From NCBI RefSeq assembly GCF_002847015.1, contig NZ_CP025085.1, forward strand, positions 2,728,001-2,792,000: a stretch of DNA of 64,000 nucleotides, in the 5' to 3' direction. Below are positions 37,391 to 47,149 of the stretch, piece after piece. Position numbers and translations under genes: made by a program. Source of the DNA: Prodigiosinella confusarubida. Its GTDB lineage: Bacteria > Pseudomonadota > Gammaproteobacteria > Enterobacterales > Enterobacteriaceae. The notes under the pieces are model-generated. The model made no database searches. It was not told the origin of the DNA and was given only the letters and a program-made list of their open reading frames with translations. Each line of letters starts with the position of its first letter. Position 1 is the first letter of the stretch.

Positions 37391-38038
37391 TTAAACGACA
37401 GTGGGATCCAGGCGGCGAGTTTCGTCAAGTGAGATTGTCAGTTCATCCTTCGTCATACGTACGCAGTAGGAGGGCATCCCTCGCTCAAATCTCCAGCCTT
37501 CAGACAGTGCCCCTGCATCCACAGTGTCAAAACCGAACGCCTCGTAGAGTCCGGTTGCGATCCTTTTACCATCAATGTCATTTCCAGCGAGAGGTAGTGC
37601 CCGGCGTAAAGCATTGCCGGCGGGCAGACCATCACTTACAAGCTGGGTCATTGGAATGGCATTGAATGCCTTAGTGATCTTCGCGCCAGGCAGATGACTG
37701 GACAGAAGTTCACTTGTGGTCGTCGTCTGTTTATCCAGTTCAGCAATATGACCATCGCGTTCAGGATAGTAGTTGACTGCGTCAATGACCTGTTTCCCTG
37801 AAAGCGCTGAGACCGGTAGCTGCCCGATCGCGGTAAGGGGCACGGCAATCACAACGATGTCACCGAATAGGGTGGCCTCACTGGCGGTGCCTGTTTCGCA
37901 ACCGATCATCGAACGAAGACTGAATAGTGTCTGTGGCCCACGCGAGTTACTGAGCATTACCTGATGCCCGGTCTTGATCGCAAGTTCAGCAATCGCCCGC
38001 CCCACAAAACCTGCGCCGATAATACCGATTTTCATCAC
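37391..38038 (-). CDS. NADPH-dependent F420-reductase-like / NAD(P)-binding oxidoreductase
   Basis: A 215-residue protein starting with a Rossmann glycine motif MKIGIIGAGFVGRAIAEL and SNSRGP, followed by the family blocks VIAVPLTAI, GKQVIDAVNYYPERDG and KAFNAIP. This is the NADP-oxidoreductase family often labelled coenzyme-F420-dependent; in enterobacteria the members use NADPH and their substrate is mostly unknown. It is divergent from the adjacent LysR gene across 102 bases, so probably under its control. The ATG at 38038 has a ribosome-binding site (GAAAGG). Confidence 0.8.
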   Translation of the reverse strand: MMKIGIIGAGFVGRAIAELAIKTGHQVMLSNSRGPQTLFSLRSMIGCETGTASEATLFGDIVVIAVPLTAIGQLPVSALSGKQVIDAVNYYPERDGHIAELDKQTTTTSELLSSHLPGAKITKAFNAIPMTQLVSDGLPAGNALRRALPLAGNDIDGKRIATGLYEAFGFDTVDAGALSEGWRFERGMPSYCVRMTKDELTISLDETRRLDPTVV

Positions 38039-38140
38039 TCTTTCCTTTCAAATATCTTCTGGAAGAGAAAGAATAATTAAACACCTTGTGTTGATAAATG
38101 ATAATTAATGGCATAGATAAACAATATATAAGAGGGAATC

Positions 38141-39037
38141 ATGGACCGACTGACCAGTATGAATGTCTTTGTCAAAGCGGCAGAGCTTGGCTCCTTCGCC
38201 GCAGTGGCAGAGGCTTTACGAATTTCGCCGCAGATGGTGGCGAAGCATGTGGCTCGGCTTGAGGCGCGATTGGGTACCACGCTTCTGAGCCGAACCACTC
38301 GTCGCCAGCACCTGACTGATATTGGTCGTAATTACTATGAACGCTGCAAGATTGTGCTTGCAGAGGCAGATGCCGCCGACGCAACCGCACTTGAGATGAA
38401 AGTCACACCTTCCGGCACGATCCGGGTGAATGCACCCGTGACCTTTGGTGCTGTAGCTCTTGCACCTTTCATTACGCGCTATCTGGAACACTATCCCGAT
38501 ACTCAGGTCGAGCTAACGTTGAGTGACCGAGTTGTCGATCCGCTTGAGGAGGGATATGAGGTTATTATCCGTATCGGCGAACTGACTGACAGTCCGATGA
38601 TTGCCTATCCTTTGCGGCCTTATCGACTGATTGCCTGTGCCTCGCCTGATTATCTTGAGCAGAAAGGTGTGCCAGAAACGCCTGCTGATCTTGTGCACCA
38701 TTCGTGTCTTATCTATGGAATCTGGTCTCCTTCCATGCCTTGCCGTTGGTTGTTTTACAAGGCGGGAAAAACCGAAGAAGTACGGCCTGAAGGCCGGTTT
38801 CGCTCAAATGACTGGCGGGCGCTCCTGTACGCGGCAATCAATGGCTATGGTGTGACGCTGGGTCCTGAAGATGTACTGAGGGAAGAAATCAGTGTGGGAC
38901 GTCTGATACAGGTTCTGCCGAATTATGAAGGACCCGTTCGCCCGATGAATATGCTGATACCCGCCGGGCTGCGACAAACGGTAAAAATCAGAAGTTTTGT
39001 CAACGCGGTTAGCGAAGCTTTTGGCCTGCCGACATGA
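38141..39037 (+). CDS. LysR-family transcriptional regulator
   Basis: A 298-residue LysR protein with the N-terminal helix-turn-helix MDRLTSMNVFVKAAELGSF (CRP/CbbR-type), RTTRRQHLTDIGRNYYERC and a C-terminal effector domain including GYGVTLGPEDVLREEI. It is divergent from the NADP-reductase gene and likely its regulator. Effector unknown. An AGAGGGAA ribosome-binding site lies directly before the ATG. Confidence 0.85.
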   Translation: MDRLTSMNVFVKAAELGSFAAVAEALRISPQMVAKHVARLEARLGTTLLSRTTRRQHLTDIGRNYYERCKIVLAEADAADATALEMKVTPSGTIRVNAPVTFGAVALAPFITRYLEHYPDTQVELTLSDRVVDPLEEGYEVIIRIGELTDSPMIAYPLRPYRLIACASPDYLEQKGVPETPADLVHHSCLIYGIWSPSMPCRWLFYKAGKTEEVRPEGRFRSNDWRALLYAAINGYGVTLGPEDVLREEISVGRLIQVLPNYEGPVRPMNMLIPAGLRQTVKIRSFVNAVSEAFGLPT

Positions 39038-39233
39038 GTGTGATTTTAGTAATGTAAAGAAGCGGGATTAATAGACACTGCTGTCACATACATCGCTTCA
39101 ATTATCGTTAATGATCGAAAGGTATATCACCCCTAAACCGGAGATAAACCGAGGTTTCTCTCTCCCCATGTTGTAAATTGTGGTAAATAGGATTATTACG
39201 AATAATAGGAAAACGGTTCAGGAACCAAAAAGA

Positions 39234-39521
39234 ATGAAGTTGTCACAATGGTTTTTGGCAAGCACCGCATTGATCTTAGTGGCTTGCAGCAGCAATGAAA
39301 ACATAGAAACCGCTTCAGCAAATTCACCGATGATGTCTGCTCAGGATATGGCCACCTTGCAGAATGATGGCTCGTCAGTGGCCGTCATTTGTACGCTGGC
39401 TGGTGGGAAAATGGGCATATCACGACAATTGAACGGTGCCCGTATTGGAACCTGTTTGCTGACTAACGGTAAACGCTGTGATGAGCAGGAATTAATGAGC
39501 GGAACGTGCTCTGCTGGCTGA
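39234..39521 (+). CDS. ydbJ: DUF333-type lipoprotein (YdbJ-like)
   Basis: A 95-residue protein with a signal peptide and lipobox (LILVACSS, Cys at about residue 18), then a C-terminal DUF333 pattern with four cysteines: ICTLAGGKMGISRQLNGARIGTCLLTNGKRCDEQELMSGTC. E. coli YdbJ, a small DUF333 lipoprotein, sits in the same neighbourhood, next to hslJ and ldhA; hslJ is not present here. Start ATG at 39234 gives the short, family-like N-terminus. Function unknown. Confidence 0.7.
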   Translation: MKLSQWFLASTALILVACSSNENIETASANSPMMSAQDMATLQNDGSSVAVICTLAGGKMGISRQLNGARIGTCLLTNGKRCDEQELMSGTCSAG

Positions 39522-39565
39522 ATTCGGCAGTAGGCAGAGGCTACCGTCGCCAATGCGTTGGATAT

Positions 39566-40558
39566 TCACGGGTTCAGTAGGTTAGGGCACTCTTCATTGC
39601 GATTGATTTGTTGCAGGTTTTGCAATGTGGTTTGTGAAATGCTGGTCAGTGCTTCTTCAGTCAAAAATGCCTGATGACCGGTAAACAGCACGTTATGACA
39701 GGCGGAAAGACGCTGGAAAATATCGTCCTGAATGACGTCATTTGATTTGTCGGTAAAAAACAGGCCGCGTTCGTTTTCATAAACATCCATGCCTAATGCG
39801 CCAATTTTATGCTGTTTCAGCGCGCTGATGGCCGCCTGAGAGTCAATGAGCCTGCCACGGCTGGTATTTATAATCATCACGCCATCTTTCATTTGTGAAA
39901 ATGCCGTTTTATTAAGCAGATGATGATTTTCCGGTGTCAGGGGGCAATGCAGAGAAATGACATCGGCATTGGCATACAGTGTTTTCAGGTCAACATATTT
40001 AGCACCCAGTTCCAGCGCCTGTGGGTTTGGATAAGGGTCAACAGCCAACAGGTGCATACCAAATCCTTTCAGGATACGCATGGTGGCGATGCCAATTTTA
40101 CCGGTGCCAATAATTCCGGCCGTACGCTGATGCATATTAAAACCAATCAGCCCTTCCAGTGAAAAATTGGCATCGCGGGTTCGCTGATAAGCGCGGTGAA
40201 TGCGGCGATTCAGGCACAGCATCAGACCAACAGCATGTTCAGCTACTGCCTCCGGCGAGTAGGCCGGGACACAAACCACTTTTATTCCCAGCTCAGAGGC
40301 AGCGGCCAGATCAACATTGTTAAATCCTGCGCAGCGTAGTGCCAGGGTTTTAACGCCTAACTCGGCTAATTCCGTCAATACTTCTCGTCCACCGTCATCA
40401 TTGACAAAAATACATACGGCCTCACTGCCGGTAGCGGTTTTTGCGGTACGCGGGCTGAGCATGAAATCAAAAAATTCCAGTTCGTAACCAAAGTGCTGGT
40501 TAACCTGTTCCAGGTATTTACAGTCATATTGTTTGGCGCTGTAGATGGCCAGTTTCAT
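39566..40558 (-). CDS. ldhA: D-lactate dehydrogenase (NAD-dependent, fermentative)
   Basis: LdhA reduces pyruvate to D-lactate in fermentation. The 330-residue D-2-hydroxyacid dehydrogenase has the NAD-binding GTGKIGIATMRIL (about 151-163), TSRGRLIDS and catalytic GHQAF (His near 296), as in E. coli (329 residues). Anaerobic role fits with FnrS and narL in the window. It is convergent with the DUF333 lipoprotein gene, and two chemoreceptor genes lie upstream in the same orientation. Confidence 0.96.
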   Translation of the reverse strand: MKLAIYSAKQYDCKYLEQVNQHFGYELEFFDFMLSPRTAKTATGSEAVCIFVNDDGGREVLTELAELGVKTLALRCAGFNNVDLAAASELGIKVVCVPAYSPEAVAEHAVGLMLCLNRRIHRAYQRTRDANFSLEGLIGFNMHQRTAGIIGTGKIGIATMRILKGFGMHLLAVDPYPNPQALELGAKYVDLKTLYANADVISLHCPLTPENHHLLNKTAFSQMKDGVMIINTSRGRLIDSQAAISALKQHKIGALGMDVYENERGLFFTDKSNDVIQDDIFQRLSACHNVLFTGHQAFLTEEALTSISQTTLQNLQQINRNEECPNLLNP

Positions 40559-40628
40559 GGCAACGGCTCCAGATTATCGGTTAGTTGTTTCTAAATAGTA
40601 AACTAACAGAAAACGATAAATAAAGAGA

Positions 40629-40660
40629 CAAACCGTTACCTAATTAATGGTAACGGTTTG
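40629..40660 (-). terminator. Hairpin terminating the first chemoreceptor gene
   Basis: A perfect 12-bp stem (CAAACCGTTACC at 40629-40640 with GGTAACGGTTTG at 40649-40660, eight-base AT loop) lies in the gap between the chemoreceptor stop and ldhA start. The following T-tract is poor, but the stability suggests a terminator or pause. Confidence 0.55.
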
Positions 40661-40684
40661 GAAATGATAAGAGAGAAAAATGGT

Positions 40685-42238
40685 TTAATGTGTGTTACTG
40701 AAGACTGAAACCGCTTCCGCCATGGTAGTGATCTGGCTTTGCAGACGTTCGATTTCAGTGCTGGCGTGGCTGGCAAGGGTGGTATTTTGTCGGGTAGCGT
40801 CGTCAATGTTGTTCACTGCATCATTGATCTGACTCATCCCGATAGATTGTTCCTGTGTCGCATGGGTGATCTGTTTCACTAATTCGTTTACTTGTTGCAC
40901 TTGATGATGAATGTGACTCATGGACTTCGATGTATGTTCAACCATGCGGTCGCCGCTATTAATGTTATCAATAGTCAATTGAATGATGCTGGCAATATCT
41001 CGCGCTGATGAAGCACTGCGTTCTGCCAGCATGCGAACTTCCCCCGCCACAATAGCGAAGCTTTTACCCATTTCTCCGGCATGGGCAGCCTCTACCGCGG
41101 CGTTGAGCGCCAGAATATTGGTACGGAATGACAGATTATTCAGTACACCGATAATATTGTTGATTTCGTGACTGGAATGGATGAGGGTTTTCATCGTCTG
41201 GGCCACCTCCTGGACGGCTTCTTCTCCAGCACCTGCGGCCTGATTAGCCTCCTGAGCAAAGTTTTCCGCCAGTTGGGTGGCAGAGGCATTGCTTTTAATA
41301 GTGACAGTGATTTCTTCCATAGAAGACGCGGTATTTTGCAGATTTTCTGCGGTTTCCTGACAACGTTGGCTCAACATATTGTTGCCTTTGGCTATCTCGG
41401 CACAAGCTGTACGTAGCTCGGCCAGTTGTCCGCTAACATCATCGACAAAGGTACGAAAATTCATTCCGGACTGATTTACCGCACGTAACAACATTCCAAC
41501 TTCATCAACGCGTTTAAGTTCAAATTTAAGATCGGCTTGTCCGGAAGCCGCTTTAATCGCTTGTTTTAGTATGCTCTCTAATGGTCTGGCCAAATGTTGT
41601 ACCAATAATTCACTGGTAACCAAAGCTCCAATAAAAAGAAATAAAGCAAAGAGTAGTGTTACGATGTTGGCAGGAAAGACGTAGATTAAGAGGCCCAATG
41701 CTAATAGTAGAAAAATAATAAAGTAAACTCGGATACGCCAGCGCACGGGAATAATTTTAAACAAACTTAACAATTTTAATGAGCCTTTATAAATCAGCAG
41801 TCCCTGATATAACTCTCTGGTTTTTAATTTTTCTTCATTTATGTTCTTATACAAACTGTCGGCTTCTTTTATTTCATGTGCCAACGGTGTCGTGCGTACC
41901 GACATATATCCCGCGATATTCCCATTTTTAATTAACGGTGTCGTGCTGGCTTTTACCCAGTAGTAATCACCGTTTTTACGACGGTTTTTCACTATTGCCG
42001 TCCAGATTTTTCCAGATTTGAGCGTAGACCACATGTCTGCAAATGCAGCGGGCGGCATGTCTGGATGACGCACAATATTATGTGGTTGATCGATGATCTC
42101 AGCAAAGTCATAACCACTAGCTTTAATAAAATCTCTATTGGCATAAGTGATATGACTGTCTGGTGTTGTCACCGACATCAGTTTTGTTTTTTCATCTAAC
42201 ACATACTGAATATCACTGACTGGAAAATTCTTACGCAT
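40685..42238 (-). CDS. PAS-containing chemoreceptor, Aer-like (copy A)
   Basis: A 517-residue energy/aerotaxis-type receptor. The PAS domain (about 12-120) keeps Aer FAD-site residues R57, H58, D60 and W79 in line with E. coli Aer (HNIVRHPDMP; GKIWT). Two membrane helices lie near 172-212, followed by a HAMP-like segment and a methyl-accepting signalling domain with hairpin tip at 370-400. The tip has R372 (FRTN) where Q is usual, and H386 (EAAHAGE) where Arg (Tsr R388) is usual. It ends without an NWETF tether. A second copy lies just upstream, also 517 residues. Sensing of redox or PMF is inferred from Aer. Confidence 0.88.
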   Translation of the reverse strand: MRKNFPVSDIQYVLDEKTKLMSVTTPDSHITYANRDFIKASGYDFAEIIDQPHNIVRHPDMPPAAFADMWSTLKSGKIWTAIVKNRRKNGDYYWVKASTTPLIKNGNIAGYMSVRTTPLAHEIKEADSLYKNINEEKLKTRELYQGLLIYKGSLKLLSLFKIIPVRWRIRVYFIIFLLLALGLLIYVFPANIVTLLFALFLFIGALVTSELLVQHLARPLESILKQAIKAASGQADLKFELKRVDEVGMLLRAVNQSGMNFRTFVDDVSGQLAELRTACAEIAKGNNMLSQRCQETAENLQNTASSMEEITVTIKSNASATQLAENFAQEANQAAGAGEEAVQEVAQTMKTLIHSSHEINNIIGVLNNLSFRTNILALNAAVEAAHAGEMGKSFAIVAGEVRMLAERSASSARDIASIIQLTIDNINSGDRMVEHTSKSMSHIHHQVQQVNELVKQITHATQEQSIGMSQINDAVNNIDDATRQNTTLASHASTEIERLQSQITTMAEAVSVFSNTH

Positions 42239-42540
42239 CGTTCAATCCTTGTGCTTTGGGAAAGTGTTATTGCTAATATTCAAAAAGAAGCTAACAATTG
42301 AATTCATTAATGGCAAGGATAGATATTCATTAGACACGAAAGTAAAAAATGCTGACTAATAAATAGACATACACTGTTTAATTTTCATGTTTGTTATTCA
42401 TTTTTCCCATTACTGTACTCAAATGATAATGTTTATTATTTTAATAAATCAGAAGTAATTAATATCCATAATAGATTATCTTGCTTAAATTTTTGCCAAT
42501 AAAAATAATAGCAGCGTGAGTGATTTCGCTATTCCATCAT

Positions 42541-42585
42541 TTATACCCCAAATCATTCGAGTTGCAAAATGGCGGTAGGTGAAAT
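42541..42585 (+). repeat. Degenerate enterobacterial intergenic repeat copy
   Basis: TATACCCCAAATCATTCGAG at 42541-42560 followed by TTGCAAAATGGCGGTAGGTG is a divergent copy of an enterobacterial intergenic repeat I know from Yersinia, Serratia and soft-rot genera (ATACCC-AAATAATTCGAGTTGCA-AGGCGGCAAG). It lies in the AT-rich gap of 412 bases between the two receptor genes, which otherwise shows only a CCCACTG/CAGTGGG hairpin (42609-42639) after the upstream receptor gene. Confidence 0.6.
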
Positions 42586-42650
42586 GGAAGGTAATGGGTT
42601 GAATGTGCCCCACTGATATGTACAGTTTATACCAGTGGGACAGTCGTATA

Positions 42651-44204
42651 TTAATTAGAGGCACTAAACACTGACACCGCTTGCGCCATCGTGGAGATCT
42701 GTTGTTGCAAGTGACCGGTGGCGGAATTGGATTGACTGGCTAATGCCGTGTTCTGATGGGTTAGCGCATCAATCTTGTTTACCGCGTCGTTAATCAAGTT
42801 GAGTCCCTGTGATTGTTCCTTGGTGGCCATGCTGATCTCATTCATCAGACGGGTAACTTGTTGCACTTTCGTCAGAATATTGCTCATCGACTTATTGGTG
42901 TGAGCAACTTGCTGATCGCCGGTCCGGATACTGCTAAGTGTGTCGTCAATCAGTTCAGCAATATTTTTGGCTGAATTGGCGCTGCGTTGCGCCAGTGAAC
43001 GAACCTCACTGGCAACCACGGCAAAACTTTTCCCCTGTTCGCCAGCATGTGCCGCCTCTACGGCGGCATTAACAGCCAATATATTGGTTTGAAAGGCAAT
43101 ATTATCCAGTACACTGATAATATCGGTAATTCGCTCACTGGCTTGGGTAATGGTATCCATGGTACTGGCGACTTCAGAAACCGCTTTTTCACCAGCATTC
43201 ACTACCTGATTAACGTCCTCGGCATATTCTGAGGCCCGGACTGACGCATCGGCATTGCTTTTGATAGTGGCAGTGAGCTGCTCGACGGACGCGGCGGTTT
43301 GTTGCAGGTTTTCCTCGGTTTTTTCACAACACTCCGCTAACGTGCTATTGCCCTGGGCTATCTCGCTACAGGCATTTTTCAACGCATTCAGGTTATTATT
43401 CACGTCATCCACAAAGGTGCGAAAGTTCATACCGGACTGATTTACCGCTCGCATCAACATACCGACTTCATCTGCACGATTGAGTTGCACCAGATTATCC
43501 GCCTGTCCGGCTGCTGACCGCATTGCCTGTTCCAGAATCCGTTCAATCGGTTTGGCAACATGCAGTACCAACAGCTCACAAAAAAGACCGCTACAGAGTA
43601 TCAACAACGGAAACAGCATCCATACCAGGGGTGTATGGATCAACAGAGAAAATACCATTGCCAGTGGCAACAGGCCTAACAGGGCAAAATAGCTACGAAT
43701 ACGCCAGCGCAACGGCATGGTTTTGAACATGCTCAGCCATTTTAGTGGTCCGCGATAAACCAACAGGCCATAATGGAAAGTCCGGTGTCGAAGTTTGCCT
43801 TCGTTAACCATGGCGTAGAGTGTTTCCGATTGCTGGATCTCTTCCGATGATGCCGCTGTGCGTACTGACATGTAGCCGATCAGTTTCCCTTCTTTTTTCA
43901 GCGGAGTTGTACTGGATTTTACCCAGTAATGATCGCCGTTCTTACATCGATTTTTTACAATACCCGTCCAGATTTTCCCTGCTTTTAGCGTACTCCACAT
44001 ATCAGCAAAGGCTAAGGGCGGCATATCCGGATGGCGGATAATGTTATGCGGTTGATCCATTAACTCGTCGGACTGATAACCGCTGACCTTAATGAAATCT
44101 GCATTGGCATAGATGATATGGCTGTCAGGTGTGGTGACGGACATTAATTTGGTGCTGGCATCCAACGGATACTGATGTTGGCTGACAGGATAGTTTTTGC
44201 GCAT
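42651..44204 (-). CDS. PAS-containing chemoreceptor, Aer-like (copy B)
   Basis: A second 517-residue Aer-type receptor, collinear with copy A over its whole length. The PAS domain keeps R57, H58, D60 and W79; membrane helices fall near 172-212; then HAMP and signalling domain. The hairpin tip is closer to consensus (IAFQTNILAVNAAVEAAHAGEQG) with Q372 but the same H386 in place of Arg. R87 of the IVKNRRK motif is Cys here (IVKNRCKNG). It lacks the C-terminal methylation-tether pentapeptide. Upstream promoter lies in 44205-44542, divergent from ydbH. Confidence 0.88.
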   Translation of the reverse strand: MRKNYPVSQHQYPLDASTKLMSVTTPDSHIIYANADFIKVSGYQSDELMDQPHNIIRHPDMPPLAFADMWSTLKAGKIWTGIVKNRCKNGDHYWVKSSTTPLKKEGKLIGYMSVRTAASSEEIQQSETLYAMVNEGKLRHRTFHYGLLVYRGPLKWLSMFKTMPLRWRIRSYFALLGLLPLAMVFSLLIHTPLVWMLFPLLILCSGLFCELLVLHVAKPIERILEQAMRSAAGQADNLVQLNRADEVGMLMRAVNQSGMNFRTFVDDVNNNLNALKNACSEIAQGNSTLAECCEKTEENLQQTAASVEQLTATIKSNADASVRASEYAEDVNQVVNAGEKAVSEVASTMDTITQASERITDIISVLDNIAFQTNILAVNAAVEAAHAGEQGKSFAVVASEVRSLAQRSANSAKNIAELIDDTLSSIRTGDQQVAHTNKSMSNILTKVQQVTRLMNEISMATKEQSQGLNLINDAVNKIDALTHQNTALASQSNSATGHLQQQISTMAQAVSVFSASN

Positions 44205-44542
44205 TACTTAATCCCTTTCGTGCATATCCTGATGGTGATTCTGTTATTGAGGTGACAGATACCGTCCAGGTAACTACAACATTGATAGCCCCAATGAAAA
44301 GTGACGTACTATTGGCGTATTTATGTAACGACAAAAGTGAAAGATAAGAACGACTCATTTCAATTGCTGTGTATATGTAAAAATTTTACCACCCGCGAGT
44401 GAGTTGGATGTATGTATTTTGCTGTGAAATGTGAGCTGAATGGTTAATGTAGAGGCAAGTTAATGGGTACTTCGTACCAAAGGGTAGACATGACGAGGAT
44501 GAAACAGTGCCAAAAAATAATAACCATGCGGAATAATTCCTG

Positions 44543-47131
44543 ATGTTTAAGAAATTTTTACTGGCTATTGGCCTGTTAGCCAGCTTGGTCTTGCTACTGA
44601 TTACCATGTGGTTATCGTTGCCGCACTGGATGCCACGGCTGTTGGCGTTCTGGTTGCCAACCGGCGCGTCAGTCACTATCGATTCACCTCCTCGCTGGCA
44701 GAAAGGCCTCTATCTGCCGGGGTTTAGCGTCAATTTCCAGCAATGTCGGTTTCTGTCGGTGGAGAGCATTGGCTTGCACCGTCGGCAGGGTTTATGGGCC
44801 TTGGCGATAGACCGTCTGCATGTCGATGCGACCTGTCTGCAATACTTGCCTGAGGCGGATCACCATACTCCTGCGTCGCTGGCGCAGTGGCAGCGGCGTC
44901 TGCCTTTAGCTGATGTCACCATCCATCATTTTTCACTCTCCCCCTGGATTAATGACAACGGCGCATTGCATCTGAAGAGTCGGGCTGAACAGCAGACGGT
45001 GGATTTTCAGGGAGAACGACTGGGGTTATTGGCGGATATCAACGGGCAATCACTGACACTGCGTGAAGGTCGTATTGCTACTTATCAGGGACAGCCGCCA
45101 GTGAAGCTTAGTGGCACCTTACAATTGGCTACGTTACTGAATCAGTTACCCGTTGAGGGGCATTTACAAGGAAGTATGGTTCCGCTGCAATTGTCAGAGC
45201 CGGTAACGGTAGCGTTACATTGGGAGAATAATCACGGCGAATTGACGCTGGGAACGGTGGGCGAAAAGACACCGTTGCTGATTTTGCCCTGGAGTATGGA
45301 TGCCGACAGAATTCAGGTCACCAATGGACGTTGGCACTGGCCCTATGGCGTTCAGCCGGTGTCGGGAGGCGTTGCCATGACACTGACGGACTGGCAGCAA
45401 GGGATAAACCATACCCGCATTGAAGCGCGTATCAATATCCTTACCCAAGGACACAATGGTAAGGCCAATGCGGTACTGGTACTCGGCCCTGGCACGCTGG
45501 GGATGGTCGACAGTAATCTGCGTTTTCAACTCACCGGTCAGGCCAATTTAAAAGCCGTGTCTTTCTCGGCGTCGTTGCCAGGGATTCTGCGTGGTCCGGT
45601 GCTTAATCCAACGCTATCCATTCTTCCCGGTGCGTTGCTACGAGCCTGGGGAAAGTTAAAGCCAGATATGACGTTGGAAGAGGCCCGCTGGCCGCTGGCA
45701 GGCATAACAGTGAGTGAGGCAGGGGTCAGTGGCCGTCTGCAAGCGATTGTTCGGGTGCGAGATGCGTATTGGGGGCGATCCAGGCTCCACTTTGATGGCG
45801 TGGCGCACGATTTCTGGCCGGATAACGGCAATTGGCAATGGCGTTATTGGGGGCGAGGGGAATTGCTGCCGTTTCAGGGACACTGGGATATCGCGGGGCA
45901 TGGTTACTGGAAAGACTCGTTGCTTGAAGTCAGTGCGCTGTCCTGCGGACTGGATCACATTCACTATGGCGCGATTACGGTTGTTAAACCGAGGCTGACG
46001 CTGGCGCAACCGTTGCGTTGGCAACGGGACAAAACTGCAAAGTCGTTACAAATGGCATTGCGACTGGTGGCCGAACAGGTGGACTTCGGTGGGGCGAGTT
46101 CATTGCCGCCAGCGACCTTGATGCTGAATATTAAAGGACGTGAGCCGGATGATTTTCAATGGGAAGGTCGTTTACAGACAAATGACATAGGTCCAGTGAC
46201 CTTGTCTGGCCGTTGGGATGGCAAGCGATTACGCGGTAGCGGTTGGTGGCCTGCACAACCACTGCGGGTGTTCCAGCCGCTATTACCCGCGGATTGGAAA
46301 ATCACTCTTCGGTCCGGTAAATTTTATGCTCAGACGGCATTTTCTGCTGCCCGTGGACAAGGATTTAGTGCTGGCGGACACTGGGTAGTGAAAAATGCAG
46401 CGGCGTGGATATCGGACGGTGATGTCAGCGGCGTGAATTTTATTCTGCCTTATCGGTTTCACGATCGCCGCTGGCAACTGGGGGTTAAACAACCAGTCAC
46501 ATTACGGATGGGTACCCTGAATAACCTGTTCCATATACAGAATATCCTGATGACGCTTTCTGGCTATTATCCTTACAGTGACCGATATCCGTTGACGTTG
46601 TCACAGGTGGATATGGATGTACTGGGTGGGCATATCTCGCTCTCTCCGTTACGTATTCCACAACATGACGCGGCTATCCTCCGGGCCGAACATATTGAAA
46701 CGAGTGAGCTTTTTACCGTACTGAAAGTTAAAAAAGTCGCGATGTCTGGTCGTGTAAGTGGCATATTACCGCTTGATTTTACGTATCCAACAACCGTGGT
46801 CCAACATGGCTTTTTTACTAATGATGGTGCGTTGACGTTACGCTTGGATCAACAACTGGCCGATGAGCTTGCAAAAAAGAGTTTGACCGATGCTATGGCT
46901 GTAGAGTGGCTGCGCTATTTGGAAATTGATCGTTTCTCCGCCAGTATTGATGTGGATAAACAGGGTTGGTTGCTTCTGAAATCACATATTCGTGGTAAAA
47001 GTTCCCTGCGCAACGCCAGGCGGGAAGTGATACTGAACTACCATCATCAGGAGAATATTTTTCAATTATGGCGCAGTCTGCGCTTTGGGGATAATTTGCA
47101 GGATGCACTGGGACAGCAATTGACGGAATAA
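44543..47131 (+). CDS. ydbH: AsmA-like intermembrane phospholipid-transport protein YdbH
   Basis: An 862-residue protein with an N-terminal membrane anchor (about 5-27) and a long periplasmic beta-rich body (DUF3971/AsmA-like); a C-terminal region with the ELADELAKKSLTDAMAVEWLRYLEID segment. YdbH is one of the AsmA-like proteins (with TamB and YhdP) that bridge the envelope for phospholipid transport to the outer membrane, here with its lipoprotein partner YnbE, 18 bases downstream. E. coli YdbH has 879 residues. The ATG at 44543 has no strong Shine-Dalgarno (AATAATTCC). Confidence 0.93.
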   Translation: MFKKFLLAIGLLASLVLLLITMWLSLPHWMPRLLAFWLPTGASVTIDSPPRWQKGLYLPGFSVNFQQCRFLSVESIGLHRRQGLWALAIDRLHVDATCLQYLPEADHHTPASLAQWQRRLPLADVTIHHFSLSPWINDNGALHLKSRAEQQTVDFQGERLGLLADINGQSLTLREGRIATYQGQPPVKLSGTLQLATLLNQLPVEGHLQGSMVPLQLSEPVTVALHWENNHGELTLGTVGEKTPLLILPWSMDADRIQVTNGRWHWPYGVQPVSGGVAMTLTDWQQGINHTRIEARINILTQGHNGKANAVLVLGPGTLGMVDSNLRFQLTGQANLKAVSFSASLPGILRGPVLNPTLSILPGALLRAWGKLKPDMTLEEARWPLAGITVSEAGVSGRLQAIVRVRDAYWGRSRLHFDGVAHDFWPDNGNWQWRYWGRGELLPFQGHWDIAGHGYWKDSLLEVSALSCGLDHIHYGAITVVKPRLTLAQPLRWQRDKTAKSLQMALRLVAEQVDFGGASSLPPATLMLNIKGREPDDFQWEGRLQTNDIGPVTLSGRWDGKRLRGSGWWPAQPLRVFQPLLPADWKITLRSGKFYAQTAFSAARGQGFSAGGHWVVKNAAAWISDGDVSGVNFILPYRFHDRRWQLGVKQPVTLRMGTLNNLFHIQNILMTLSGYYPYSDRYPLTLSQVDMDVLGGHISLSPLRIPQHDAAILRAEHIETSELFTVLKVKKVAMSGRVSGILPLDFTYPTTVVQHGFFTNDGALTLRLDQQLADELAKKSLTDAMAVEWLRYLEIDRFSASIDVDKQGWLLLKSHIRGKSSLRNARREVILNYHHQENIFQLWRSLRFGDNLQDALGQQLTE

Positions 47132-47149
47132 TAACTAAGGAATCGTGCT

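Noticed and set aside
42239-42540. A gene in the AT-rich gap between the receptor genes
   Set aside because: Only short frames with no ribosome-binding site; the only structured element is the repeat copy and a hairpin.
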